From Aspergillus flavus (taxonomy: Eukaryota; Ascomycota; Eurotiomycetes; Eurotiales; Aspergillaceae), in the NCBI RefSeq assembly GCF_009017415.1, contig NC_092410.1:3596001-3660000 (forward strand): DNA of 64,000 nt, written 5' to 3'. Below, piece after piece: positions 22,989 to 34,994 of this stretch. A model generated the notes under the pieces. It was given only the letters and a program-made list of their open reading frames with translations, was not told the origin of the DNA and ran no database searches. The first letter of the stretch is position 1. The number at the start of each line of letters is the position of its first letter. The translations under genes and the position numbers were made by a program.

Positions 22989-25042
22989 ATGATATCCCTT
23001 CTTGATTAATTATATCCGGCGATTCTTTTACATATTGGGTTTATTATACATAACGGCTTCAAACGATAAACAATAGACGAATAAACGATCTTTGGATGTC
23101 CAAAGTTTATTATGTGTGAAGTTCAAAAAAGTAAATTCGAATTTTGAAACCCTGGTGGCGTTTTCGTTAGGGTTCCTGCACCACGATCAGGCCTTAAAAT
23201 CACCGCCGTGGACGGTGACACGAAGCCTTGCAGATGTGGCTTGCAGCATATCATCTCTTGGCCCAAGGACACTGGCGCGTGACTCTGGGCAAATGTCCGC
23301 CACTTACCAGGTTTGGACTTATTCTTATCAGCCATGGTCCAAACCCCATGTAGTTCACGGGCAACCCCTCTTCGTGGCCACACCATCGCTCGGGACGAAA
23401 ATGCCATACTGCATATATAGTGCCCCTGCCAAACAGGTTAATTAATAATAGCAATCTATTATTTATCTCAACGTCCTCGATGTCCTTATCGACAACAAAA
23501 CTTGAGTGGTTGTTATTCCAAACATAGCCGCCGTGCCCTAAAATATATTATCCGACTTTTATACTCTTACTACCACACTGCCCCTCGATACCCAACTTGA
23601 CAAGGAAATAACCATCTATAGTCCTAAGCTTGGACTAAGAATAAATAACTACACCGTCTAATTTCAAATAACGAGATAAACTAACATACTAAGTCAACCA
23701 CAGACCGGTGTTGATGCGCACCAACCAAGTAGACCGTACTAGTATATCTCCGCTACTCGAAAACATCGAATGTAAACACCCGCAATATATGAGAAAAAGC
23801 TCACCGAGAAACAGTCTCCCTCTCGCTCGCGATATGAGTTCTCAACCGCCACAGCATTTGATTTCCTCGTTAACAGTGCATGTCTGGTTCACAGCCAGGA
23901 TCCGCTTCATAAGAGCATCAGACATTGCTTTTGCTCCTAGCTAACACATATAGTATACCTTAGAATCTGATACAACCTGAGTGTTGGAAGCTGTTTCCGC
24001 TAGTCTCAAGCCGAAAAGGGAACCATCCCAGTAAATATGCTAACTGTGAGCCTTCGGATATATTGAGCGACATATTGTATTGCAATCAGGAAGAACTCCC
24101 CCAGTACCATGTTATCAGACCGAGTCGTGCACAGATGAATTATGAGGAAAAACACAGCTATGGTCATACCGAAATACATATCAGATAACATGTTTACTGC
24201 AGTGTGAGATTCAAGCTGAACAACCCAATCGAATTCTATTGCGCTACCACCGAGATAAAATGACGATCGCCCCATAAGCGTACTCTCCGCGAGTCGTCAG
24301 TAAAGCTCTAGTAAGACGAGATATAGTTACAAGATACATATCTCGCCCATAAGCCCCTCCAATCCCCATTCACCAAAGATCACTGTGTGACGGAGGGGAG
24401 GTATGCTGACGTTGGGGGAGGATGCCAGTTAGGGCTATTTTGGGGCGGAGGATAGGTTGATTATCTGTCTCAACTGAAATGATGACCATTGCTCCCTGAA
24501 TCGCTATTCGAGAGGCCCCAGTCTATCGAGGACAATATGGATCAATTGTATTGCATCTGTAACTTTAGCAAGATGACAGTTATTGTGCGTATAGACAACC
24601 GGACTGGGAATAATGAAACTGGATTATGAACGAGGATAGATGGCCGTATACGTGCCAATTGGCCTCCATTATCCGAGTATTGATGGGTTATATCAAGTGT
24701 AGAATGGATGGTTGGATTGGGGGGTAGTCAATCCCTATTCTCGAACGATTAGCTATAATATGCTCAATTCAATCTGGGGGGTACTGGGTGTTGTAATAAT
24801 TCTTTGGTCACCCATGAACGGACTTTTCCATCCTATCATGCCATTAAAACCACTCATTACCCCATACTAACCCCCAGATATTTATCCCAAAGCCGAAGCC
24901 ATACTATTCAACAAGTATGTACAAAAATCAAAGTCATCATCTAACTAGTACACATAAACCCTATCTCTCCCCACCATCACTTCAACCGCAAAAGACCCAG
25001 TAAAAGAAGCCAAAGAGAGAGGGACAGAAAGAGAGAAAGAAA
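22989..25042. other. Convergent intergenic region of 2 kb
   Basis: No supported gene. A minus-strand ORF at 23123-23407 starts from an ATG after a TATA-like element but has no recognisable motif. Another minus ORF at 24006-24275 contains one hydrophobic run (MTIAVFFLIIHLC) and could be a relic of a membrane protein. Confidence 0.4.
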
Positions 25043-25674
25043 CTAAACATGCAACCCCACAAACAACCCCACCATACAGTCAACCGCCCGATCCCAAGAC
25101 GCCTCCAACCCAACCCCCCTCTCAATCCGCGTCCTCAACTCCACTTCCCACGTCGGCGTCGGCGGCTCCAGCACCTGCGGGTAGATTTCCCCCGTCTCCG
25201 GATCGAAATACCTCTCCAGCGGGGTTCTGGGGCTTGATGCGGGGAAGCTCGGATCGTCGGTTGATATTGATGATGGGTAGGAGGGGGTGGTGGAGTAGTT
25301 GTCGTTGTCGCTTGGGGATGGTGGGGTGGGACTGTGCATTTTTGTTGGTTTTTCTTTTTCTTTCCTTTATTTATTCTAGTATAATGGCTTTCTGGGCTGG
25401 GTTTCTTTTTGATGGTGGTTGGTTTTGGTATTTGGGGAGGAAGAGCGTACCATTGATTTTCGAGATCTTTGGGTTTGGGCTCGCATTCTGGTTCGGAGTC
25501 ACATTCAGTATCGTCTGTTTGAATATGTAGTCCGACGTAGTGGTTTTCAGAATCAAACCATTGAGCACAGCGGGTCAGATAGTAGATGATCGAGGCTCTG
25601 TTTCGGAAGACGAGGAATATGGCTGACAAGATGAGACAGGTTGTTGGGTAGAGGATGACCATGGGTTCGGCCAT
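25043..25674 (-). CDS. Hypothetical membrane-anchored protein, two exons, tentative
   Basis: I join 25674-25451 and 25331-25043 through a 119-nt intron (GTACGC donor, CACAG acceptor), giving 170 residues. The first exon codes for MAEPMVILYPTTCLILSAIF, a likely N-terminal membrane anchor, then an acidic Cys/Pro stretch. The second exon codes for a Ser/Pro-rich part and a well-formed C-terminal segment, TPLERYFDPETGEIYPQVLE then ELRTRIERGVGLEASWDRAV, which looks like a real conserved helix. The intron is longer than its neighbours and its branch site is unclear, so the second part may instead be a separate 98-residue gene (25339-25043). No function is recognised. Confidence 0.42.
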
Positions 25675-26389
25675 GATGGTTTGAATGTCTTTGTCTTGAT
25701 ATTGGTTCTTTGTATCCCGTGGATATTTCCTGACTATGGAATTGTATGTCTTTATTTCGTTTGGGATTGGAAGAGTTGAGTATACCCGTTGTTGGTGGTT
25801 AGGATGTATGTACGTACTTCCATACAGAAATGTATAAAAGTCGGAGAATTGCCATAGTGAGAATAAGATCACCTAGTTGAGGATACTATACATTATGCGA
25901 TGGTTCCACTCTGTTCAATCAATTGAGACATTGTTCTATTATCTATTGTATAAAAGGTGTTTCAGAATATCGGCTGCAATGTAATGCAAGCCATGATCTC
26001 CGAGACGAAATGTACAGTAGATCTGGAACACAAAGCCCTCCTGCCGATCCCCAATGCAGACAATACCAAACAATCCAACAATAGCATAGTAACAATAACA
26101 CCAAACTCAATATGTTTTGAGACTCTGACAATAGCTGAAAGAAATAATCGCTTGTCCCGCTTCACCGCAACCCAGTGATAGGGTCACGGGCATGGAGAAC
26201 AAAGTCAGGTGGGGGGCCATTTGATGTAGATCTCGGATTCTTGCCAGACGTCATAGGAATTGTCGGTCTGGCAAAGATCATGAGCAAAAATAGCTTATAG
26301 AGAGGTGGAATCGCTGTGTTTTATTCTGTCTTGGTTTTATTTTATTCATTTATTTTTTCTACTTGGTTGCGTTTGGAGAAATATAGGAG
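25675..26389. other. Divergent intergenic region
   Basis: AT-rich region between the tentative minus-strand gene and the plus-strand gene at 26390. No supported ORF. Confidence 0.5.
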
Positions 26390-27354
26390 ATGACGATCCC
26401 ATATCGCAGTAGACGCCCAACACCGCGTACACGCATGCAGCGTCAGCAGACCGGCGACCGACATAAGACCAGAAGATCAAGGGTCGGAGTCAAGACAGAC
26501 ACTCCCAGTATGAAGCTCTTAGAACGGATAACAATGGTATGTATATTGTCTTCAAAAAGAATAAAAGAGAACGTTACTAACACAAGCAGAATATCGCAAT
26601 ACAAGAAGCCCTAACATGCACTACCTGCACGATCGATCCACCGGCACCAACTTCCGGTGGAGACCCTGGCTCGGAGATAGATGGCCTAGACGAAGACGTT
26701 TCGTTTGCTACTGAACAACGCGCCTGGCGTGAGGAATCTCCTCTTGGGACAGTAGTCGCGGCTGGCATTGAAGAAGAATCCCTCCTCACAACACCCACAC
26801 CAGCCTTTACGTCCGGGTACGAGCGGTTGATGACGCCCTCTCAGATCGAGCTTTACGAGGAGCGAATAGATCGATTCATCTCCCAAGATCCTGACAGGGA
26901 TAAGGAGCTCGCTCGGTATTATGTTGACTATCATATCCACGTGCATTACATGTCTCATCGGGGGATGTTGAGTCTTTGTCGCGACAACGATGACCGGGAT
27001 GAATTGAAGAAATGGATGTGGGGGCTGAGGAAGTATGAAGAGATCGAGCGCATGGCAGGGAAGTCAGACCTGCAAATACCTGACTTCAGCATACCAGATA
27101 AGGCACCGTGGCCTGACGACTGCGAGTTGATGGAACATGAAGAGGGATTGTGGCGAAAGTGGGAACCGAGTCGACAGAGGCAGGTGCAGAGATCGAAGTT
27201 CAAGTGGAAGAAGATCATGAAGGAACGTGAAAAGCAGAGACAGTCACATTTCGTACAGCTACGGCTGGCGCACCAGAAATGCAAGGTGCAAAAGGTGAAC
27301 ATCTACTGGGGTCGGGGAATACTCCGAGAGGTGGCACTGGACTCGCCGTGGTGA
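26390..27354 (+). CDS. Hypothetical protein, 303 aa
   Basis: Two exons (26390-26536 and 26590-27354) with a 53-nt intron (GTATGT donor, ACTAAC branch site, AGCAG acceptor). I do not recognise the family. The N-terminus is Arg/Thr-rich and basic. A CTTC pair follows the intron, then an acidic linker. The C-terminal half is highly charged and helical (YEERIDRFISQDPDRDKELA; SRQRQVQRSKFKWKKIMKER). No signal peptide or membrane segment. The basic ends hint at a nuclear or RNA-associated protein, but nothing specific supports that. Length and splice sites are sound; function is unknown. Confidence 0.6.
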
Positions 27355-27876
27355 AAAGATCAGGGGATGAATGTACTCTACCGTGGAAGGCTCAACACAG
27401 AACATATTGGCTTGACTGGGACGGCCATCCCTCCGCAGTATACCCACTAGAAACTCGATCAGTATTAGCACAGCTGTCAAGGAGGGACGGTACGTGATAT
27501 TGAAGAGACTTCAAGAAGACGAAGTGTAAAATCAGATAGAAAGGTATCCAGAATCCGAGAACGCCAACTATTTCCTCACACTCAAGTAGTACGGATATCA
27601 AATGAGAACATCGACAAATGAACATTACAGGGAAAAAAAGAAAGAATGAAAACGAAAGAAAGTCCGAAAAGGAAGTTAGACAAACGACTGATCCGAGATG
27701 TTTCAATAGGACGTGTTCTCAACGTCATATGTACCATCACCAAATTTAAAATCTTGTGAAGCGCGAGCTTGAACAACCCGTAGCCTCGCCAGCCCGATAG
27801 TAGGCAGCGCATTTCTCAGTGCCCGCTGAGCAATAACAGTGAGACCACATGGGATTGGATTGGTTGTTTTCCATGT
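27355..27876. other. Convergent 3' intergenic region
   Basis: About 0.5 kb between convergent genes. Minus-strand ORFs here (27392-27706 and 27582-27812) are hydrophobic by chance composition and are not called. Confidence 0.5.
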
Positions 27877-29409
27877 CTATACCTTCTCTTCTGTCCCGGT
27901 CATTGGGACGTCTTGGGAAGACTCGCGGATAGGCTGCTTCACATCAGGCGGAAACGACGACGCATTGTGCGACTCGGGCTGTTTAGCTTCGTTCTGGGGC
28001 TTGCCGTCGGGCCGCTTCTTGCCCAACCGCTCGCACCAAAGCTCCGCGCTAACGAGCGTATCATTCACCACTCCGCTCACCTGCGCCATCATGTCTAGAC
28101 CTTCCTGCGCCAGAACCAAGATGCGATGAGCGCCGATCGTGGCGTCAGAGGATGCCGCACTCGAATCCGGTGGAGGGTTCGACGTCGAAGCTACCTGGAA
28201 CCGATGCGGCAGGGAAGTAAGGTGTCGGCGGACTAAGTTCCGGGCATTCTCCGGCAGCGCGCCTCCGGCATACTTGGAGACGACATCTACAACCTGCTTC
28301 AAGGTTGATAAGACGTCCTCCCTGACAGCCTGGATACGCTGGGACAGCAAGGAGGTATCCTGGCTAGTATCGTTATCCTTCTTGGCATTATCCCATTCCT
28401 TCAGGGCGCCCTGCAAGGCCACGATGGCTTTGCCCAGCCGTCCGTTTGCCCATCGCAACCAGGTCAAACAATACTGCAAGCTGCGGAGGGACTCCTCGCT
28501 CATGGCAACACCCAATCCCGAGGTGGAAATCACCAATCGACTTTGCCAGGTGGGGTTCGGTCGGGAAGAATTTGGCCGACCAACCTCCTCGTAGCTGGGC
28601 GACGTCTGGTCGTCATACGGCGGGAGGGGCTCGCCCATGGACAGGTCGGAGGAGCTACGCCCGCGACGAGACGGCATTGTTTCGTCAGAGCCCTTCTCCA
28701 GATCTACTTCGGTTGGATGTTTGTCCCCGCTCACTTTGCGACGCTTCGACCGTTTGGGATCAGTTGAGCCAGATCCACGACGCTGCAGCGCCCAACGAAG
28801 GCCGCTCTCGACTCCGGTTTTGCGGCCAACCGTCCCAACGGTATTGGCGACGGGGGAGCCAATGTTACGTTCGAGGAACTCTGCTCCCGATTTGAAACGA
28901 GGTGAGTATGATTTAGAGCTGGCGTACGCTGAGACGGATCCGTTGATCGCAGAGGATATCAGAGGATGGGTCGAGGTAAGCAACGATAAGAGGGGTTCGG
29001 GTTGCGGTTTGGAGTCAGAACTGGAGGTTTGTTGCGACACGTTGCGAGGAGGTTGACCGTACTCTGGGACGGCTCTTAATTAGCATACTTGAGCGATCTC
29101 AGGAAGCGAGCACCTAGATGAAACGAAGCAGGACCAAAACGGCATACCCGTACGGAGCCCTTCCAGGGCCTGCGCCGCCTCAATATCATCCATGGAGAGA
29201 ACACTAGTAGCTCGACGTGAGCGATCCTCCGCCACTGTGGTGTTATCAACATCCATCATGGAGGAAGAAACATTCTGCACAGAAGAATAGTCGGATGGAG
29301 GAGCGGGGAGGGTCGAGGTAGTCTGAGGTTTGCCGCTGTTGGCCGTGTTTCGGAGTGAGGAGACGGACGAATCGTTCGGCGTTGAAATGGCGCCTGAACG
29401 ATTGTCCAT
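27877..29409 (-). CDS. opi1: Opi1-family transcriptional regulator (CCG-8-like)
   Basis: Two exons on the minus strand (29409-29148 and 29063-27877) with an 84-nt intron (GTATGC donor, GCTAAT branch site) give 482 residues. The N-terminal part is Ser-rich and contains SMDDIEAAQALEGLRTEYGQ, the conserved start of the family. A basic segment (DPKRSKRRKVSGDK) is a likely nuclear localisation signal. The conserved helical core runs from WQSRLVISTSGLGVAMSEES through LTWLRWANGRLGKAIVALQG to IGAHRILVLAQEGLDMM. Yeast Opi1 represses phospholipid genes by binding the Ino2/Ino4 activator and senses phosphatidic acid at the ER; Neurospora CCG-8 is clock-controlled and affects azole response. The role here is inferred from family. 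The tail is Pro/Ser-rich and disordered. Confidence 0.9.
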
Positions 29410-30878
29410 GGAGGTCTAAAACCGGCTAGTAAGGATCCAGATGTTTAGACGAGCAGTTTGGGGGGGAGCGATTTAGCTCTATTGAATTTGGAGAAGGGAC
29501 GATCCCTTGAGAAGCGCGCACTAGACTAAGAAAAGACTAAAAGGAAGAGGTTGAGAAGGGAAATTAATTGATCGAGTCAGTGACGGGACTTCGTCTCTCT
29601 CATGTGCTCTTCACGTGAAAAATACCAACCCAGCAAACCAAAAAAAAATTAAAGAAAAATAAAAAAATAAAAAAAATAAATAGAGGGACCGACCCCAGTT
29701 GACCGGCAAACTACACGGCAAATGAAGGCCAAGTCTCCAATACTATCTTTCCTCAAAGAAAAATAAAAGACCGATTTATTCTTAGAACTTCTGGTCAGCA
29801 CGGCTGATGGTTACGTTCTTGCACTTCTCGTGTTTAAAATATCATTGGTACTAACTGTAGAGTGATATTGGACTTTCCCCCCCAATTACTACCCATGAAT
29901 AATTAATATATTCCACCAGACCGCTCGGAGCATCAACTCCCCATGCGACCTGGAAGGTAGAACTACACCATGTAACCGTGAGATGCATGAACTTATGAAG
30001 TAATCGACAGACATTCCAAGCGAATGCAACTTACCCCATTCTAATCACATGCCGAGCAGCTCGGATGTGGAAGAATCTCTCAACAACCAACTAAACAACA
30101 CACTAAACCTTCTTCCCAGTGCCGGATGGGGACGTTTGCCGTCGTGGAGGGCACTGTAATTGGGGTTCCAGCATAAATTACCAAGGTTAGATCCAGACCC
30201 AACATCTGACATCCAACATGATTCATGATTTGCTTCCGCTTTTCAGCCTGGGGCAAAATCGTGACATGTGATTTCCACCTGAAAGAAAAAAGGCGACAAT
30301 TAGCCGCTTGACCGCCTTCTCGATGCAGCGTCAGACACGTCAGGTTTCGTCAAAGCGTCTCCACTCCCGCGAACCAAAGCAAAGGTCCCAACAACTTTGC
30401 ATGAATTGACCGCCTTCCTGACTCGCTGTGATACGTCAACCCGGCATCCAATGTCGTCCCGGTTAGGAAGATCCCAGGAGAATGCACGTGTGCACGGTGA
30501 TGACCCTGGGGATCTTTGATCTACTGCTTCAATGAGGCAGCTCGAGTCTCCTCAAGGTCGTGTCCCTTAAAGGAGCTCGTTCTTCATCATGATAATATCC
30601 CCTGAATGCACCCCTGTTCCCACCATCCCTTTGAACATTATTAGAAACTATTATAATGGCTGCACTTAAAGTAACCGACTACAGAAATACCCATGTTTGC
30701 TAAACCGAATCCCTGTTTGCAGATCCTCCCAGCCGCTGGCCATGGTGCACTGTGCACACTGCACAGAGACGCAAAATTCTAGAAAAGAAGTACCGACGAC
30801 CCACGTCCACTAGTCGAATGGCGATCCCATCTTGTGGAGGTCCCGTCCCACACTGGACACTGCAATACCGATGATAGA
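29410..30878. other. Long upstream region of the Opi1-like gene
   Basis: About 1.5 kb without a supported gene. It contains an A-rich low-complexity tract at about 29638-29685 and pyrimidine-rich patches. It should hold the promoter and leader of the Opi1-like gene and the 3' UTR of the Zn2Cys6 gene. Confidence 0.5.
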
Positions 30879-32420
30879 TCACCCATCATGGATTTTCCCC
30901 AATTCGTAGTGCCAAAGCTCTTGCAAATCGACTTCGATTCTATCTGCAACGATGAAGCCTTTTTGTCGTATCTTGCGAATAGTGCCCAACACTTTCTCCT
31001 GTACATGACTCTGAAAAACGTGGGCTCCGGCCATGCGGAGAGGGAATAACAGGAGAACGGCCGGGATATATGTATCCGAGAGAAGACTTTGAGACAGACC
31101 TAAAATTGTAGCGACGTGTTTGTCGACTGCACTCTGGTTAAGCTGAGGGATGATCCGTGTCATCCAGCATGAATATAAAGTAAAATTTCTGCAATGATAT
31201 AAAAGAAGAGCTTGGTGAACGACGACGGCCAATTGGCTAAAAGACTCTCGGGGCAACCTTTCCAACTGGCTTCCTTCTTGCCAATTGAGAATCGTTTCTT
31301 CGATCTCGAGTCCTTCTAGGGCAAGAGCGTCCAATCTGGGATCAAGGGATCTCAATTTTTGAGGAATGCTTTCAATTGTGTCGAAAAGCCTAGAAAGCTT
31401 AGCGGCATCCACCGTTCAAGTCAGTAAAATTGACCTGCCTTTTAGCAAATGTAGAAGTTTGTATCATGAACATAAGAATTTTCTTCATGGGATCTGGCCA
31501 GCTTTCTCGCGTCAGACCCCACAGCCAATCGTCTGGAAGAAGGGTAATATCGTCGCCATAAAGAATGGCTCTGTTGGTCTCTAGAATCCAAAAAGCATCA
31601 ATCAAGTTCTTTGTGGGCAACGAAAGCGAATCTGTATGTTCCAACAGGAGCAGCGTTTTGGATGTACCGAAAACCATGTGATTTGCAAACGAGTTGCCGG
31701 AATTTTCAGCCATCAACTGCGAGAATGGTTAGGGGAATTTGCGATTCCATGAATATAATCATACCTCAAAAAGACCATGAAGAAATGTGCTCCAAAGCAC
31801 ATCATCTCTAAAGACTGGATTTGCCGTCGAGATTGCTGAATGCAGAACTTGTAATGATCTACCACAAGCCCGGAACGCAACTTGCCGAGGAGACTCAAAT
31901 TCGCCATATGATCTGATAGAGCCTTTCCTACCGGCATCCAAAGCTCTGATGGCGATAGCAATGTGCAACAGCAAAGGGTATCTGCCAATGACAGTAACTA
32001 TGTCTGCATTCGTGGCAGCAAAGCCTTTGCTAAAGTGGCATCGCTGAAGGAAGGATGCGAAATGATCTAGATATATGGCATCATCATGCTTCCGCACTTG
32101 CATGGGAATCGTATAAGACAACGCATATCCTGAGGCATGGACGAATTTCACTCGTGTCTGCTCTGGCCGCTGTGGCGCACAAATTTCCTTTGTCCGTATG
32201 CATCTTTCGCAGGGGTGACCTCCGTCGCACTGTATATTGTGTAAGTTTGGCTGATCTCATCTCATTGAGACAAAGTGCTGGTTGCTCAAACCTTTACCCG
32301 TCGGTTCGCACAAGGCTGACAGCGCGTTGTCTTTTTGCGCTTGTCCAGAGGCCCGAGGGTACGTCTAGTAATTTCGCTTGGTCTACACATAGCTTTGCTG
32401 TCATGGTTTAAATTTATCAT
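30879..32420 (-). CDS. Zn2Cys6 transcription factor
   Basis: Four exons on the minus strand (32420-32292, 32229-31765, 31716-31439, 31389-30879) give 460 residues. The binuclear zinc cluster is complete and split by intron 1: Cys34, 37, 44, 50, 53 and 60 (TRCQPCANRRVK, then CDGGHPCERCIRTKEIC). The rest fits a fungal-specific transcription factor domain of the Fungal_trans_2 type (DDVLWSTFLHGLFELMAENS). It should bind CGG-type sites as a pathway-specific regulator. Intron 1 uses a GTTTGA donor (62 nt), intron 2 GTATGA (48 nt). Intron 3 is unusual: a 49-nt GC-AG intron (31390-31438) or a 37-nt GT-AG intron both keep the frame. I start at 32420; a second Met lies at 32390. It lies upstream of, and co-oriented with, nothing it obviously controls; the secreted protein at 33180 is its neighbour. 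Confidence 0.82.
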
Positions 32421-32785
32421 AAAATATCCAACTGCGCCTGGAAAACTCGGGGGCCTTGCTGACAGTACAGAACCCTTGCCGGCCCACCCAACTTGGCCCA
32501 CAGCCGCCTGTAATGAGGCAACAGTCTTAAGAGGTGGCAAGGAAAACCACGCAGTCCGACAGAAAATGATTACAATCCTCAATGCGAGCACGGAGCGTAG
32601 GTGGACGATGGTTTTCGAATAAAATGAAGCTTACTTTATCGCATATTAGCTGATTCTCGGCGAATCTCCGATTGAGAGTTGCGAGTTTAATTGTTGCATT
32701 ATTAAGAATATGAGATTCAACACTAAACGATGATTGCGTAGCTGAGCGAAGCGTAGCAAGCATTATAGGGGTAATAATAAAACTG

Positions 32786-32987
32786 ATTCCTAGATAAGTT
32801 CAGTACATTGCAATACCTAGATTCCTAGATCATCTTAATACGTTGCAATGCCTAGATTTCTAGATCAATTGAATACATTACACTGTCTGTTTAGGTAAGG
32901 TAAGTGATCGAGAGAGACAATATAAGTAGCGCTATTGATTCTGATAGGTAGTCTAGGTAATGCAATGTGTTTAGATTATCTAAAAGT
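32786..32987. repeat. Three 35-bp imperfect direct repeats plus an inverted copy
   Basis: Direct copies lie at 32786-32820, 32821-32855 and 32856-32890, each beginning with ATTYCTAGAT and containing a TACRTTGCAAT-like core (third copy diverged). An inverted related copy lies at 32953-32987 (CTAGGTAATGCAATGT...). The set could form a hairpin or be a relic of a small mobile element. It lies about 370 nt upstream of the Zn2Cys6 start. Confidence 0.55.
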
Positions 32988-33179
32988 CTAGCTAGGATAA
33001 TCAATTTAAACCGAGCAATTTGGTAAGTTCAGACAAGATCAACTAATATTCAGGTCATGGGATTCAACCGCTGGGCAAGCCATCCTGCCAGTTCCTTGAG
33101 CTGGCTTCCCTAATAGAAACAACCCCCAAGCCGTTTTGACGCAAATGTCTCAACCATGATCCCATGATGTAGAAGCAGC

Positions 33180-33914
33180 TTAGGCTTGGATGTTGAAGTA
33201 TTCAGTGACAACTCTAGTACGCAATTCAGGAGCAAAATAATCATACCCAACCATGACATTGCAGTTGTTCACATAGGCAGTGACAGGGATAGCTCCCTGA
33301 TACATAATATTCCACTGATGTGATTTATCCTTAGCTTCCGCACCTGATTTGAAGCCGAATCCGGAAAAGGCTACTTACAGCTGCTACGAGGTCCTCATTG
33401 AATCGTCGCCGGACCAGTCCGCCAAAAACAGCACCATGCCAGACTAGTATATCTTCAGGGAACAAAGGAAAGCCCGAGTTAACGAATCCCTTCCATACAG
33501 TTGTCTTGTTGGATTTGTGGCTAGAGGTGGTCAAAGTGTTCTCCACCAAATTTTCCTTGGTAGTGTTTGCGTAATTGAAGAAGGACGAGGCCAGGCTACC
33601 ATCGAAGGCTTCATCAACACGAACGAAATTCTGAGATGGCGAATTATAGATGAAACCATTCGTGATGTGTGTCAGGTTTTGATTCCTGTTGCTCTGTTAG
33701 TTTGACAACAGAAGTAGGGCACATCAGTATTTGTCGCCTACCACTTGTGCTGAATAAAGCTGGCCTCAAACTTAGCCTTTATGATAGGAGGATCTGGCTG
33801 TTTGAACCCATAAGAGAATTCGATCACCGAAGAAGGGAATGGACGGCAACTTGAAGCTCTCACTGGCAGCATGCCAGCGGCAAGCGACACGGCGAGTAGT
33901 TGAAGGAAGCGCAT
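33180..33914 (-). CDS. Secreted orphan protein, 204 aa
   Basis: Three exons on the minus strand (33914-33742, 33685-33379, 33314-33180) give 204 residues; introns are 56 nt (GTAGGC) and 64 nt (GTAAGT). A signal peptide is clear: MRFLQLLAVSLAAGMLPVRA. The mature part contains FEASFIQHKWNQNLTHITNG, YNSPSQNFVRVDEAFDG, FPLFPEDILVWHGAVFGGLV and a conserved-looking end with YVNNCNVMVGYDYFAPELRT. N-glycosylation sequons occur (NLT, NTT, NKT). Only two cysteines are evident, so it is not a classical Cys-rich effector. I recall similar hypothetical secreted proteins in fungi but no assigned function. No catalytic motif is visible. Confidence 0.8.
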
Positions 33915-34574
33915 GATTTGAGTGGTGAGGACTGACGACTAATGAAGACAGAGGACTCTGGAAAGGAAGAAAGTAGTTTCTGTGAAGGACTGTCCTTGTC
34001 CACTTTATACTTCCACAAAGCGGACATGGGCATGGATGTGAGGACCGTTCTGGAGAACCGAACTTTCATCTGCCCCGAGACGCGCTCAATAGATACTGGT
34101 TTAGGACACCGAGACTTAGGCAACAACCCAAAGGAAGTACTGCGATGTGGCCAGAGCCATGAGTTTCTAATCATAGCCTGACTGAGTGTAGGCTGTGAGT
34201 GCGCTCAATTATTGCCCGTTTTAGTGCGTTGCCGGCGCGTCCAGTGGGGACGCAACCCTTTTTGGCTTGATCGACTCCTCAATGATAGCATTTTAACTCA
34301 TTGTTCGCAACTCAAGGCTATCTGGCCGCAAGAAATAGCATTGAAGTCTTAGGTTAATGAATGTATGTTATGATGGAACTACTACGAAGTGGAGCTTTTT
34401 GTGGGGCAAGTAATAATTAAGATGGCACTTAGCCGTTTTGGGTGGAAACCACGCTCGAATATTTCCCAAAATGGTCAAGTTCCCATGAATCTAGAAGGCG
34501 CTTAGCTGCTTGGGGAAGTATTCCTGATGAGTCGCAGGACCATCTCATGATATTACGAAAGGGCTAGTCACAAC
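33915..34574. other. Divergent intergenic region
   Basis: No gene is supported; the plus-strand ORF at 33942-34181 starts just upstream of the secreted-protein gene on the opposite strand and has no motif. Confidence 0.5.
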
Positions 34575-34994
34575 ATGTTATACTTATCCAGAAGCTTCTC
34601 CAAATCCAACATCTCGCTCAGAATCACCGACCAATACTGGTACTGGAATATGGCAACCGATATTTCGCAAATCAATGACTCGCGACTTTCCTCAAAGCGT
34701 CAGCTTGAGGACGGGTGATGTTTATGCGACTGTCAATGAATTGTACATTACCGATTCATCATCAACGACGAAAACAGAGACAGCTCCGATCCAGACAGAA
34801 TGATCCTGCAATGGGAAAGACGGAGTAAGAAAAATGTATCGGCTGGTTCGTCAGCTTCAGGGCAATTTGTGCTCCTGTTGATTGATAGAGAGGCGCGGCG
34901 GAAGAGTCGCATTGCTACCATGACACCGGACAGTTTGGAGATCTTTGTCCGCAAGTCTTCGAACCTCGAGAACTTGCAGGCATTTTTTGATTAA
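34575..34994 (+). CDS. Small orphan protein, 118 aa, two exons
   Basis: Exons 34575-34714 and 34778-34994 join through a 63-nt intron (GTGATG donor, AACAG acceptor). The intron length is a multiple of three and contains two in-frame TGA codons, so splicing is needed for a full product. The protein begins MLYLSRSFSKSNISLRITDQ, has an aromatic cluster (YWYWNMATDIS), a basic middle (WERRSKKN), then SGQFVLLLIDREARRKSRIA and a C-terminal segment EIFVRKSSNLENLQAFF. I do not recognise the family. It has no signal peptide or membrane segment. If splicing does not occur it would be a pseudogene with two stops. An additional upstream exon cannot be excluded. Confidence 0.5.

Noticed and set aside
23123..23407. 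Minus-strand 94-codon ORF after a TATA-like element
   Set aside because: No recognisable motif, no good intron, and it lies in an otherwise empty AT-rich region.
24006..24275. Minus-strand ORF with a hydrophobic segment
   Set aside because: Only one helix-like run, no family match and no splice partners.
29638..29685. A-rich tract as a possible retroelement tail
   Set aside because: No element or target-site duplication is attached; it is simple low-complexity sequence.
34713..34758. Two TGA codons suggesting a pseudogene at 34.7 kb
   Set aside because: Both fall inside a plausible 63-nt GT-AG intron that keeps the frame.
34938..34960. Shared EIFVRK word and about 17 similar bases with the P450 relic near 56130
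   Set aside because: Similarity does not extend beyond the word on either side, so chance is the simpler explanation.
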